From Neocallimastix lanati (nom. inval.) (Eukaryota > Neocallimastigomycota > Neocallimastigomycetes > Neocallimastigales > Neocallimastigaceae), in NCBI GenBank assembly GCA_016946835.1, contig JACVTC010000092.1:64001-105000 (forward strand): 41,000 nucleotides of DNA. Direction: 5' to 3'. Within the stretch, counting starts at the first letter, position 1. Each line of letters begins with the position of its first letter. Made by a program: the position numbers and the translations under genes. The notes beneath the pieces were generated by a model. That model was not told where the DNA came from, searched no databases, and saw nothing but the letters and a program-made list of their open reading frames with translations. Shown piece by piece: positions 1 to 12,782 of this stretch.

Positions 1-1169
1 TACGGTATTTACCCAAATACCTTAAATTATAATAATTTTAATATTTCTCCATATAAATATGTTTTAAATCTATTTTATTAATTAATTATTATCTTTATTA
101 ACTTTATCAATATTTCCTTTATTATTATATAAATATATATATTATTAATTATTAATATTTTGCTATAAAATAAATATTTTATTATATTCTTATTATATTT
201 TTATTATACATTTGATAAATTTTATTTTATATTATAAATTTTTTTATTATTTTTATTATTAATATTCATATCTAAAATTTTATTATTATTTTATTGTTAC
301 ACAAAATTATTTTTAACTAATCAATGTATTACCAAAATTTATAAAATATTTTGTAATAATATTATTTTAAATCTCTCTCTTTTCTTTTTTTTATGTAATG
401 GAGGAATAAATAAATAAATGAACAAATAAATAAATGGATGAATAATATATAGTTAAATAAATTTTTAAATAAATAAATTAATAAATAATCAATAAATAAA
501 TAAATAAATATTGTATAAGTTTTTCGTAATTTTTATACGTCTACTATCTATTTACCAATATATTATTATACACCCATCAATTTCAAAAGTCCTGTACCAG
601 TTATGATAAATAACAAAATTATTAAATTAAAATAAATAATAAAAAACAAATTCTTGTCTAACTTAACCCAAAAATTAATCCATTCTAAAAAAAATTAAAT
701 CCATATTTAAGAAAAATTAATTAAATAAAAATAATTAAAATAAAATAATAATAAATTAATTAATCATTAATAATTTTAATTAAAAACTAAAATAAATTAA
801 TAAATAATATTTTTCTAAGACTCCAAATAAACAAAATAATAAACAAATTTAATAAATTATAAATAACAAATAAACAAACTTATAAACATCGCAAAATTAA
901 AATTAGATAGTTAAATAATTTTTTAAGTTACTTTTATTTAAAATAATGATTATTTTATTTATTTTATAACTCAACTTTTATAAACAAATTGTAATTAAAA
1001 TAACATTTTAAAACTCATCTTTATCAACATTTTAATTGTAAATATTGTTTAATTTAATAATAAATTATTCTTTATTTCTCTTTTATTAATTTTATTATTT
1101 TTAATGTAAATAGTTTAAAATCAAAGAAAAATATAAAAACATGTAAATATTTCTTATAAATTATTCTTT
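1..1169. other. AT-rich intergenic DNA without a recognised gene
   Basis: Nothing coding is visible on either strand. The stretch has short AAAT-type runs near 410-510 and many stop codons in all frames. No 5' LTR or gag/protease of the downstream copia element could be recognised here. Confidence 0.7.
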
Positions 1170-1540
1170 ATTATTAATTATTTAATAAATTATTATAAAT
1201 ATTTTATTAGTTTTAATAATCAAAAAGTAAGATTATTAATTATTTAATAAATTATTATAAATATTTTATTAGTTTTAATAATCAAAAGTATGATTATTAA
1301 TTATTTAATAAATTATTATAGATATTTTATTAGTTTTAATAATCAATTTTTTATGATTATTAATTAGTTAATAAATTATTATAAATATTTTATTAGTTTT
1401 AATAATCAAAAGTATGATTATTAATTATTTAATAAATTATTATAGATATTTTATTAGTTTTAATAATCAATTTTTTATGATTATTAATTAGTTAATAAAT
1501 TATTATAAATATTTTATTAGTTATTAATAATCAATTTTAT
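1170..1540. repeat. tandem repeat of hairpin-ended 61/63-bp units
   Basis: About six head-to-tail copies of a unit that begins GATTATTAATTA and ends TTTTAATAATC. Unit starts fall at about 1231, 1292, 1355, 1416 and 1479, so spacing alternates 61, 63, 61, 63 bp. Pairs of units therefore form a 124-bp higher-order repeat, distinguished by AATTATTT versus AATTAGTT and by the spacer CAAAAGTAT versus CAATTTTTTAT. Each unit is bounded by the perfect 9-bp inverted repeat GATTATTAA / TTAATAATC and can fold into a hairpin. No coding capacity is seen. Confidence 0.85.
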
Positions 1541-1818
1541 TATTAAAATTTAAAATAAATTAGTATAAATAATAAATATTTCATTTTATTATTTTATTAG
1601 TTTTTAACAATTATTTTATTAATTTAAACAAAATTAATTATTAAATAAATAAAGATTAATATTAAAATAAAAATAAATTTTTTTAATAAAACATTTTTGT
1701 GTTTAATAATAAAACATATTTATTTTTTTAAATTTCTTAAATCAATTTTATTCAGTATTTATCCTTTTATTCACTTCTGCAAAATTTAATTTTTGTAGAT
1801 TAAGAATATTAGGTATAA
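1541..1818. other. AT-rich spacer before the copia element
   Basis: No gene is seen. The frame that encodes the element's first recognisable domain is closed by a stop just before 1819, so the element appears truncated at about this point. Confidence 0.6.
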
Positions 1819-2980
1819 ATCAGTTATAATATACAAAATGCTATAAACGATTCTAATATGGATTTATGGCATAGAAGAATAGGTCATTTTAATATTGACT
1901 CTATTAAAGATAAATTAAATAAAATATATTTTAAAACACAAATGCAAAATTTGTTCTTGTTCAAAATTTAAAAACCTCCCCTATAAACTATCCACCAACC
2001 ATATGACAAAACCATTTGAACTTATTCATATGGACTTAATGTTCGTTCCCGATTATTCTATTTACGGGAATAAATATTTTTTATCTATTCTTGACGATTA
2101 TTCAAGATATAGTTGGGTCCTCTTCATAAAGAGAAAAAGTGATACATTTAAAACCTTTATTATATGGTACAATCAAATCAAAAACTTATTTGATAATTGT
2201 AATATTAAATATATTAAAACTGATAACGGTACAGAATTCTTCAATAATAATTTCAACGAATTCTACGAAAGAACAGGAATAATACATGAGCATACTATTG
2301 CTCATAATCCACAACAAAATGGTAGGGTGGAAAGACTTCATGGGACATTAATATCTAATGGTGATGCCATGCTTAATGATGCAAAGTTAAACCATAAATT
2401 TTGGGAAGATGCTGTATCCACAGCAAATTATATACAAAACAGATTGCCACATAAAGGTAACAATAACAAAGTACCATATGAAATCTTATTTAAAAGTAAA
2501 GTTGACTACAATAAATTTAGAGTCTTTGGTTGTCGTGTATATTTTTACGTTCCAAAACAATTTAGGAAGAAGTTTTGCAATACATCTCTCCCTGGTATCT
2601 TTCTCGGATACGATGAAATAAACCATAACGCTTACAAAATATTTGATAGTAAAAATAACAAAATAATTCTAGCTCGCACTGTAGAATTTCTTGAGGATGA
2701 ACCTGCAAATTTAAGTGCTCCTCTATCCTCATCGGATAATATAAATTTTACTAATTATTATGAAGATGAAGAGATAGACTATATGAATAGTGATGATAAT
2801 GGAAATAATATAAATGATGAGAATAATGAATACAATATAATTTATAATATAAACAATAATAATAATGACAATAATAATAATAATACCAAAATTAACGAAA
2901 TTAATAATTTAATCAATGAACATAACTATAATAATATATATCGTCCAAATAATAATTTTATTAATATGGATCAAAATTAA
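1819..2980 (+). pseudogene. copia pol, GAG-pre-integrase and integrase part (frameshifted)
   Basis: Integrase inserts the retrotransposon cDNA into the host genome. The first frame (from 1819) carries the zinc-finger start DLWHRRIGHFN, with the H-x3-H pair. A one-base shift near 1930-1940 moves the matching CKIC pair into the frame of the 325-residue open stretch that opens with ATG at 2003. That stretch holds the catalytic core: Asp in HMDLMF (residue 11), Asp in KTDNGTEF (residue 74) and Glu in NGRVERLHG (residue 110), giving the D,D-35-E spacing of retroviral-type integrases. The tail is Asp/Asn-rich and ends at a stop (2978-2980) before the RT domain, where an intact copia polyprotein would continue. 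Base composition is less AT-extreme than the flanks, so the copy looks fairly recent. Confidence 0.85.
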
Positions 2981-4348
<1,368 letters not shown>

Positions 4349-4363
4349 GAATCCACAGAATTC

Positions 4364-6205
4364 TTGCTAAATAAATTAAAACCTTCAAGGACTTCAAACG
4401 GTTTAAATAGTAAATGTAATAATAAAAATGGCAATAATATACAAAAACAAAGCATTAGAAAACAAAGTGTGAATAATAACAAAAATGATAGCCATAAACA
4501 GGTTAATAAAAATAGTATCATATATGTTAAGAAAAATAATAACAAACGTAAAAAAATTTATAAAGATGAATATAATATTGTAAAACACCCATCAAAAAAA
4601 TATAAATCATTTAGTATAGATGATATAATAAGTACTAATGCCTTTCTAGCTGTAGATAATAATAATTCTATTGAACCACGCAGTTATAAAGAGATATTTT
4701 CCATGAAAGATAAAGACATGTGGTTTAAAGCAGTGGATGAAGAACTAAACAGTATGAAAAAAATGAATGTATTTTCAATAATCCGTAAAGTACCAAAAGA
4801 CGCCAATGTTATTTCAACAAGGTGGGTCCTTAAACATAAGAAAGATTCTGAAGGTAAGATAATCAAATATAAAGCTAGATTAGTAGCTAAGGGGTATAGC
4901 CAGGTGTATGGAATTGATTTCAAGAATACTTTTTCACCTACCCTTAAACAAGACACGCTCAAAATAATAATAGCTATTTCTGTTCAAAATAAATTTCAAA
5001 TACATCAAATGGATATTAAAGCCGCTTATCTAAACGCAAAGCTGGACGAAGACATTTATATGCTACTGCCAGAAGGAATGAATAAAAAGGGGTATTGCAA
5101 ATTGAATAAAGCTTTATATGGTTTAAGGCAATCCGGAAGAATGTGGAATGAGACCCTTAACAAGGTATTGTTAGAATTGAATTTTAATAGATTTTTAAGT
5201 GATCCATGTGTTTACATTAAAAGGGATAAAACTAACAAGATTATATGCTTATTAGCAGTTTATGTGGACGATATAATTGTTGCTGGGAAGTATGATCAAA
5301 TAGTTAAAACGAAATCTTTAATTAAAAATAATTTTGAAGCTACAGATGTAGGTGAAGTAGACTTTATTATAGGTATAAAGTTTGAAAAATGTAATGATGG
5401 TTATATTATCCATCAGAAGAAATATCTTAATGAAATTTTAAATAAGTTTAATATCAATAAATATAATCCAGTATCAAATACAACACCAATCGAGTCTATT
5501 GAATTAAGGAGTAAAAAATTTAATGTAACAAAATATAAGCAAGCTATAGGATCCTTGTTATATTTAGCTATCAGCACGAGACCGGACATATTATTTTCTG
5601 TAAGTAAAGCTTCCAGAAAATCCGATAATCCAACATACGAAGATTGGTACAATGTACTAAAAATTTTTAGATACTTGAAAGGTAACCCTAACTATGTAAT
5701 TAAATTCACTTATACTAATACTTTTAATTTTAATGTTTATGTTGACGCCGATTTAGGTGGTGATAAGGAAACAAGGAAGTCAACTATTGGATTTGTAATG
5801 ATGATAAACTCAGCTCCTACTAGTTGGTATTCCAAACTGCAACATTGTGTTTCAGTTTCTACTGCGGAAAGTGAGTATTATGGAATTCATGAGTGTGCAA
5901 GACACTGTCTCTGGTATAGAAATATATTTAAGGAACTTGGACTTAAGCAGGATGTTATTACAATAAACATCGATAATAAAGCTGCAATTTACAATTGCGA
6001 AAATGAAACTATTAATCCGAAATCCAAGCACATCGACCTACGATATCATAGTATAAGAGAATTAATCAAGAAAGGTTATATCAATTTAAAGTATATAAAA
6101 TCTGAAAATAACTTATCCGATGGATTTACCAAATATCTAAATTCTACTTTAATGACCAGGTTTAGAAATAATATTCTCTATGATCTAAACAATATTAAAC
6201 TTTAG
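4364..6205 (+). pseudogene. copia pol, reverse transcriptase and RNase H part
   Basis: An open stretch of about 613 codons follows the linker stop and has no good ATG of its own, as expected for the C-terminal part of a polyprotein. The first 90 or so residues are Lys/Asn-rich linker. The RT then shows the copia signatures STRWVLKHK, YKARLVAKGYSQ, QMDIKAAYLNA, KALYGLRQS and the catalytic YVDDIIVAG box near residue 300. RNase H follows, with YVDADLGGD, STAESEYYGI and IDNKAA supplying the acidic residues, then the terminal SKHIDLRYHSIRE block. The stretch itself has no internal stop. It is dead only because it is cut off from integrase and lacks gag and protease. The stop at 6203-6205 overlaps the polypurine tract. 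Confidence 0.9.
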
Positions 6206-6640
6206 GGGGAATGTTAAAAAAAAAGTTTAATATTTAAATTAAGTCTTGTATAATTAAGATTTACTTATTTATTAAATTAAATATGTTTTTCATTATTTTG
6301 TATAATGTTTAATATTATGAGGCGTATTAATGATGTACATCATATATTTACAATTATAACTAATATAATTAAATTAAATTTTATTAATGTATATACATTT
6401 TATAAAGGATTATGATAATTAATCCTATAATCAAAAATTACTAAAAATATATAGTTAACTAAACAAAATAACATATATTTAAAACATATATTATATTTAA
6501 ATAATTTTAATTTTAATTTATTGATGAACAGCAAATTTTGTTTTAAAAGCATTATTTGTTAATTCAATATTTTAAAGTAAAAAAAATATATATATATATA
6601 TTATTTTATAAACTTTATAATATATATCATAATCATAACA
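6204..6640 (+). repeat. polypurine tract and putative 3' LTR of the copia element
   Basis: AGGGGGAA at 6204-6211 is the plus-strand primer site. TGTTA at 6212 would open the LTR, and TAACA at 6636-6640 is one possible end. The region contains the palindrome ATGATGTACATCAT (6330-6343). The right edge is uncertain. Confidence 0.55.
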
Positions 6641-6837
6641 TTAAATGAAATAAAAAAATATTGTAAATCGAAAATATTGTAAAAAACTATTAATTAAAAA
6701 ATTTTTTTCCAAAAAATTGAATTAATAATATATAGAGATGTAATTTTAGTGAAGTAATAGAAAAAATTGAAAATTCATTTATAGGATTCAAGAAAATAGA
6801 GCTAAATTAGAGTTTTAAAAATCTATTTTATATAAAG

Positions 6838-7363
6838 ATGATGAATTTGTTGTTAGTAATGAAAAAATTATAAGACTGTTTCATATATATCTTCAAAGGT
6901 ATAATAAAAATGATATTTTGTGATTTATTTTATTTAAATAGAATACTAATGAATCATTATAAATGTATTATTTATATAATAATATTATAATTAAATAATG
7001 TATCAAATGTTTCAATGTTTCATTAAAAAAAAAATAACAAAGGAAAAAACAAATATATCTTTATTTTTTATTTAATAATATTATTCTTCTAAAAATATGA
7101 AAAATATTTATTTATAAAATTTTTATTAATAAATTAAATTTTTATTAATGTAATAATTATTTTATGATATTCTATAATTATAAGTAACAATTTGATGAAT
7201 AATAAAGTTTATTTTTAAAATAATATCTTTATTTTTTTTAATTATCAAAATTGAATTGTTTATTAGGTTTCAAATCAAAATAATATTAGATTCAATAGAA
7301 AGGATTAATGTTGCAGCAGAAACAACAGAAAATGAACATTTTGAATTTGAGTTTGATTCTTAA
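6838..7363 (+). CDS. 3' end of an unidentified spliced gene (two exons, fragment)
   Basis: Two exons fit together. Exon A is 6838-6898, preceded by ATATAAAG, followed by GTATAA, and ends two bases into a codon. Exon B is 7267-7363, preceded by TTATTAG, starts with G and ends in TAA. Joined, they read DDEFVVSNEKIIRLFHIYLQ, then RFQIKIILDSIERINVAAE, and finish with an acidic, Phe-rich tail FEFEFDS. The phases agree (AG|G). I do not recognise the family. Upstream, 6738-6812 has a short exon-like stretch reading RCNFSEVIEKIENSFIGF, but no clean splice joins it. Being beside the putative copia LTR, this could be a gene tail left by an insertion or a decayed gene. Confidence 0.4.
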
Positions 7364-8089
7364 AACAAATATGGGTAATTAAAGGAAATAAAGTTTATAG
7401 AGAGGAATTGATGGTAAAACGAAGAAGCCAAAAATATAAATATCAATTGATTGGGAGAGAATGAAAAATAAGTGTCAATATAAGAATAAAAATGAAAATT
7501 TTGAAATAAATCATGCTCAACTATTAATGCAAATTTAGATTTAGAATATTATTATTATTATTGTTATTATTATTATTATAATTATAATTATAATTATTAA
7601 TTTATTTCAAATGATTTATAACAAAGCAAATCAAAACGTAAAAATGGATATACAAGTTTCGAAATCACAGATTTTTTAATAATTAATACAAGTATTAATG
7701 ATTTAAAATAAGTAAGAAATAATATGAATAATATATAATATGAATAATATATAATATAATATATTTATTTTATTCTTATTTATTAAAATTATCTTAATTC
7801 TTCAATTATTTTATATTATTTATTATTTAAGCCATTATAATATCATAATATTAATTTTTATTTATTTTATTTTTATTGAATTGAATTATATCAAATAAAG
7901 TAAATAAATGAACAAAATTGAAGCCATTTGTATGTATGTATATATAAAAAGTATATAAATAAATAAAAAAATAAATACCATATTGTATATATATATATAT
8001 TATCTTGTATGTTTTTTATTTTGGATTTATATTTTATATAAGCTGAAAAATTATGAATATAAATATGTATAATAAATAAATTTTCTATT
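7364..8089. other. AT-rich spacer, no supported gene
   Basis: This follows the fragment's stop and lies downstream of the DNMT2 gene, which is read from the other strand. A purine-rich patch at 7380-7535 includes a short open reading ISIDWERMKNKCQYKNKNE that ends in a stop and is probably a relic. A TTA run lies at 7548-7580 and TATA runs near 7930-8010. Confidence 0.5.
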
Positions 8090-10981
8090 TTAATTTAACT
8101 TTCTTTTTTTCGGGTCATTTTCTAATTTATCTTTTTTCTTATTTTTTTCATTGTCATCTTTTTCTTCTAACAAGTATTTTATTAATTCAGAAACAACCTT
8201 ACAATTTAATGAATTTCCAAGTAATCTATATTGTTGTTTTAAACTGGAAGAATCGGGAAAAACAAATGATTCAGGGAAACCCATTAAACGAGCAATTTCT
8301 CTCGATGAGAAATATCTTAAATTTAATTTATCTAATGGATTATCAATTTTCTTCAATTCTTCTTCTTTTTTATTTTCATCCATGTCTTTATTTTCTAAAA
8401 TTATATGTCTTTTTTCTTTATAGCTTTTATATTCTTCTAAAGTTTGTTTCGTCTTAATAGTATTAACAATAAATATATTATTAATATTAATATTAATAAA
8501 TATTATATTATTCATTTAATATAAAATATTATTATATATATATATATAATTATTCTAATAATAATGAAAATTATTACATCAACTTCTTCAGCACATTGAA
8601 GTATAGATCCTTTAATTCATATAATAAATATCATGTTAATATATTTTGAATAAAATAAAATATATAATTATATTTTAAATTAAATTTAAAAAATAATAAT
8701 TATAATACTAAATAAATAAAAGTAAAAAAATAAATAAATAATAATAATACTAATAATAATACTAATAATAATAATAAAATAAATAAATAAATAAATAAGT
8801 TAAATATAAAAAGTAATAAAAATGAATTTTTATATTTACCAGCTCCCTATATATATATTAATAATATAAATATGTATAATAAAAAAATTAATTTTTGACA
8901 ATTAACTTTAAATTAATAATATATTTTATATATAAATAAAAAGAAGTTACTTCAATATAATGATAATATCCTTTAGTAAAACAGCATGACCTTTTTTGTG
9001 AGGGTTTAACGATATCTTTTAATTTATTTAAAATTTCGGTTAAAGATAAGTTAATATCATGATAATGATATTTTATAATTGTAGATTAATTTTTACCATA
9101 TAATAAACCATAACGGGATAATAATTTTTCTGTTAATTTATATTTATTTTCATCTATATTTTCTTCTAAGAAATCCCTTAATGGTTTAACTTCAACATTC
9201 TTTAATTCTTCATCTTCAACAATACCAACAGTAGTATTAGTTTGATTATCTTCCCAATATTTGGTATATTTATTTCCAGGAATATAATTTAAAATTTTAT
9301 CTTTTTGTATATCGTTTTTAAAATTCAAAGATTTTAATTTGGCCTTTTTAAATAAAATAATTATATTGATATAAACAAATAAAGTTTAAATTAATTTTTA
9401 ATTAATTTTAATAAATAATTTAATTTAATTATTTAAATAATTTTTATTTTACAAGACAATAATATCTAATTCTTGAGTTTGGAATTTGGAATTGTAATGG
9501 TGATAATAAAAATTCTTGACAATTATACATATTTTTTAAAGCTTCCATCATCATATTTCTTTTAATATGTATTCATTTTTGGAAAAATTAATAATATTGA
9601 AAAATATTATATAGGTATCATTATCTAAATCAATTATAATAAATCAAACCTTGTATCAGAAACTTCAAATCCTTTTACATTTTCAATTAAAATGTACTTA
9701 GGTGGTTTTTCTAATTTTGGGATACTATCTAATAAAAAGAGAAAACTTTTAGAACGTTCATCATTTGAACCTTTTTGTAATCCTTGTCTTGTATACTATT
9801 AATAGAATTATAATAGTTTTAATTTAATTTATGAATTAATGATTTTTAAAATTATAATTTGAAATTCCAATTTCTAAATGAAATAATTACAGGCTGACAT
9901 GGTGGACTGTTTATAAATTTAATTAGTATGAATATAAAGTATAACATTAGTATTATTATTGATATTATATTGCCTAAATAAATAATAACATTAACCAATC
10001 TATTATTAAACTGTATTCAATTTAAATAAATTAGTATACCTTGCTAACCACATATCGGCTCTATAGGTAGAATCTTCATATGTATGTATATTAAAAAATA
10101 TATAAAAAGTATTTAACATTATTATTATTACTGGTAATTTACTTAATATAAAAAATAAATAAATAAATAAATAAAACAAAATAAAAAATAAAATAAAAAA
10201 AAAAAAAAAAAAAAAAAAGCATTCATTAAATAAATATTACATTTTGAAACAGGAATGGATTCAATTAATTTCTTTAAAATTTAAATGTTATATAAATCAT
10301 TATATTATTATTTTATTATTATTTTATTATTATTATTATTATAATATACGCATTAAAAAAACTTATATATACATTGATTTATTTTTTTCCTAATTTAATT
10401 TAATTCTATTTTTTTTATTTTATTTTATTTTATTATTTTATTTTATCTACTTATTATAATTACCTGAACTGGTCTCTTATTGAAATTATGGAAATAAACT
10501 TTATTTGCTATATTATTATATTTTATTTTTATATTTTTTAAATATTATTAATGATTTATTTATTTTAAAGACAAATTAATATTAATAAACGATAAAATTT
10601 TTATATTAACCTTGATTATTGATATCAAAAGAAGCTACAACTTCTGGCTTAAAATCAGTATTTCCACATGCATCAATTAAGGAATAATGCTTTTATAATT
10701 ACAAAATAATCATATAATTTAAACAATATGATTTAATGGTTTCAATTCATAATAATAAATCATGTAACTTAATAAGTATAAGTATTTATTTAAATTCTAA
10801 TTATTTCTTTACTTTTAAATGCAAAATGTTTTTATAAATTATAAAATCAAATTTCATAAAACAAATTTCAAATTTGGTTTTTAATTGATTAAAATATATA
10901 GTTATAATTTGAACTATCGGATTATATTACCATTCCACCTATACCAGAATAAAATTCAAGAACAGCTAATTCCTTACTCAT
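8090..10981 (-). CDS. DNMT2 / TRDMT1 tRNA (cytosine-38 C5) methyltransferase, 13 exons
   Basis: Methylates C38 in the anticodon loop of tRNA-Asp and related tRNAs, using S-adenosylmethionine. Exons: 10931-10981, 10611-10689, 10464-10507, 10241-10271, 10040-10073, 9891-9906, 9650-9795, 9453-9558, 9097-9343, 8951-9015, 8840-8846, 8578-8609, 8090-8452. All junctions are GT..AG with consistent phase and give about 406 residues (animal orthologues about 390). Motif I is AVLEFYSGIGGM at the N-terminus. Motif IV is SPPCQP, with catalytic Cys83 in the 16-nt exon. Motif VI is ENV (123-125). The DNMT2-specific CFTKGY motif is at 263-268. The target-recognition and C-terminal helix region is LRYFSSREIARLMGFPESF, then QQYRLLGNSLNCKVV. 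The start follows from motif I lying at the usual distance from the N-terminus. A Lys/Asp-rich tail follows the fold. All catalytic motifs are intact. Confidence 0.95.
8840..8846 (-). other. 7-nt micro-exon of the DNMT2 gene
   Basis: On the minus strand the exon GGAGCTG is flanked by ATATATAG and GTAAATA. It completes YIE-GAG-SILQCAEEVD, which matches the EGTGS turn of DNMT2 proteins. Direct joining of the neighbouring exons (8951-9015 to 8578-8609) would shift the frame and hit a stop, so the seven bases are needed. Confidence 0.8.
9891..9906 (-). other. 16-nt micro-exon carrying the DNMT2 catalytic cysteine
   Basis: The exon TCCACCATGTCAGCCT lies between AACAG and GTAATT. Its first base completes Ser80, and the rest encodes PPCQP. 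Skipping it would remove the catalytic loop and shift the frame. Confidence 0.85.
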
Positions 10982-12381
10982 TTTTAATTATATATAATAT
11001 TATTTATGATATTACTGCAAAAGTTTTCTATTATAATGAGAATTTTTATTAAAAGTATAACAAAAGTCTAAAGAGTTATTAATTTTTGTTTGGTTTGAAA
11101 AAATATTTATCTTTTTTTTTTTTTTTTTTTTAATATATCTAAACTTTATTATATATTTTTTATTTAAAAAATTAATAAATTAATATGATATACATGAATA
11201 TACAATATATACATTTATAATTCTAATTTATATAAATATTAAAATGAAATATTAAATAATCAATTTCTAAAATGTATATAAATGTATTTAAACAAGCAAA
11301 TAATATTATTAGTAATTTAAAAATATTATAAAATATATTAAATTGATACTATATAGACAGCTAATTATGATTGGAAAAATAGTATATATATACATTATTT
11401 GAATAAATGATTTGATATTAATTATTTAATTGATAAAAGTTATATATAAGTTTATTTAGTTTTTTTTTGTATTTTTTATTATTTATTCATAAATATTATT
11501 AAAATAATTATAATTATTGTTATAAATAAAATATATTTTTATAGTAAATATACAATAAAAAAATAATATATAAGATTTTTAAATTAATAATAGTATATAT
11601 ATATATTTTAATAAAGTGATAAGGGATATATCTGAAATTAAAAAGATTTTAAAAAAAATAATTACTCTTTTATATAAATAAAATCAATTTGTATTAAATA
11701 TTTGTAATATGTAAATGTAAATGTTAAAATTACAAAATAATTGAAAGTGTGAAATTCTTTTATTTGAATTTGGAATATTGTTTTCAAAGAAAATTTAATG
11801 GTATATTATATTTTATGAATTATTAATTTTTAGTATTTCGAAAATTTTCAGTTTTTTTATTATTATACCTATTTATTTATTTTATTTATTTTAATTTTTA
11901 GCTAGTATATATTGCGACAAAAATTATTTTAAATTATTTGATGAAATAATTCTGTAGAAAATAATAATGAAGATTTTAAAAACAATTAATATTACGAAAA
12001 GAAATATTTGGGACTATATTGGGTTACAAGATTTTTGAAATTTTCAATAGTATATATATATAGAAAAATTTAGTTGGTGCTTTTTACATTTTTCCAGTTG
12101 ATAAAAGATTAATCTTCTATGTTGGTGTAATTCATTCAATATTAAATTTATATAGTTTATTCTAAATGATACATTAAAAAAAATATAAAAAATAATTAAA
12201 ATAATTTAATTTAAAATTGGTGAAATTTTTTAAATAGATATTAAAAATTTTAAATTATAAATTATGTGATGTTATTTACTTATATACTTAATTCTTTTTA
12301 TAATTTTAACAAAATTAAATTTATAAATATATACATAATATAATTTAATATATATTTAAAAATAAATTATGGTAACCCTTA
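10982..12381. other. AT-rich intergenic DNA upstream of DNMT2
   Basis: A poly(T) run at 11111-11132 and TATA-rich stretches are visible, but no exon-like segment with family similarity. The proximal part presumably contains the DNMT2 promoter; no specific site can be named. Confidence 0.5.
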
Positions 12382-12510
<129 letters not shown>

Positions 12511-12782
12511 TTTTTTTTTTCACTTGAAATCTTAGAAATATTATTTTTTTTTTAAAAAAAAATCGATGTGTATATTATATTAAAATTTCTTAAATATGTA
12601 ATAACTATTATTACATATTTTTTTATTAAATATAAATGATTTTATTGTATACTTTATTCATTTAATTCTTTTTATTATAAACAATTTTGTTTCTAATACA
12701 AGTATTTATTTATCATAAATATTTTATTCTATTACTAATGTGTTTTTAATTATTAATAAAAAATTTTTTAAATAAATTTAAA

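Noticed and set aside
1170-1540. CRISPR-like array
   Set aside because: The intervening sequences are not unique spacers. The whole unit repeats tandemly, and the context is eukaryotic.
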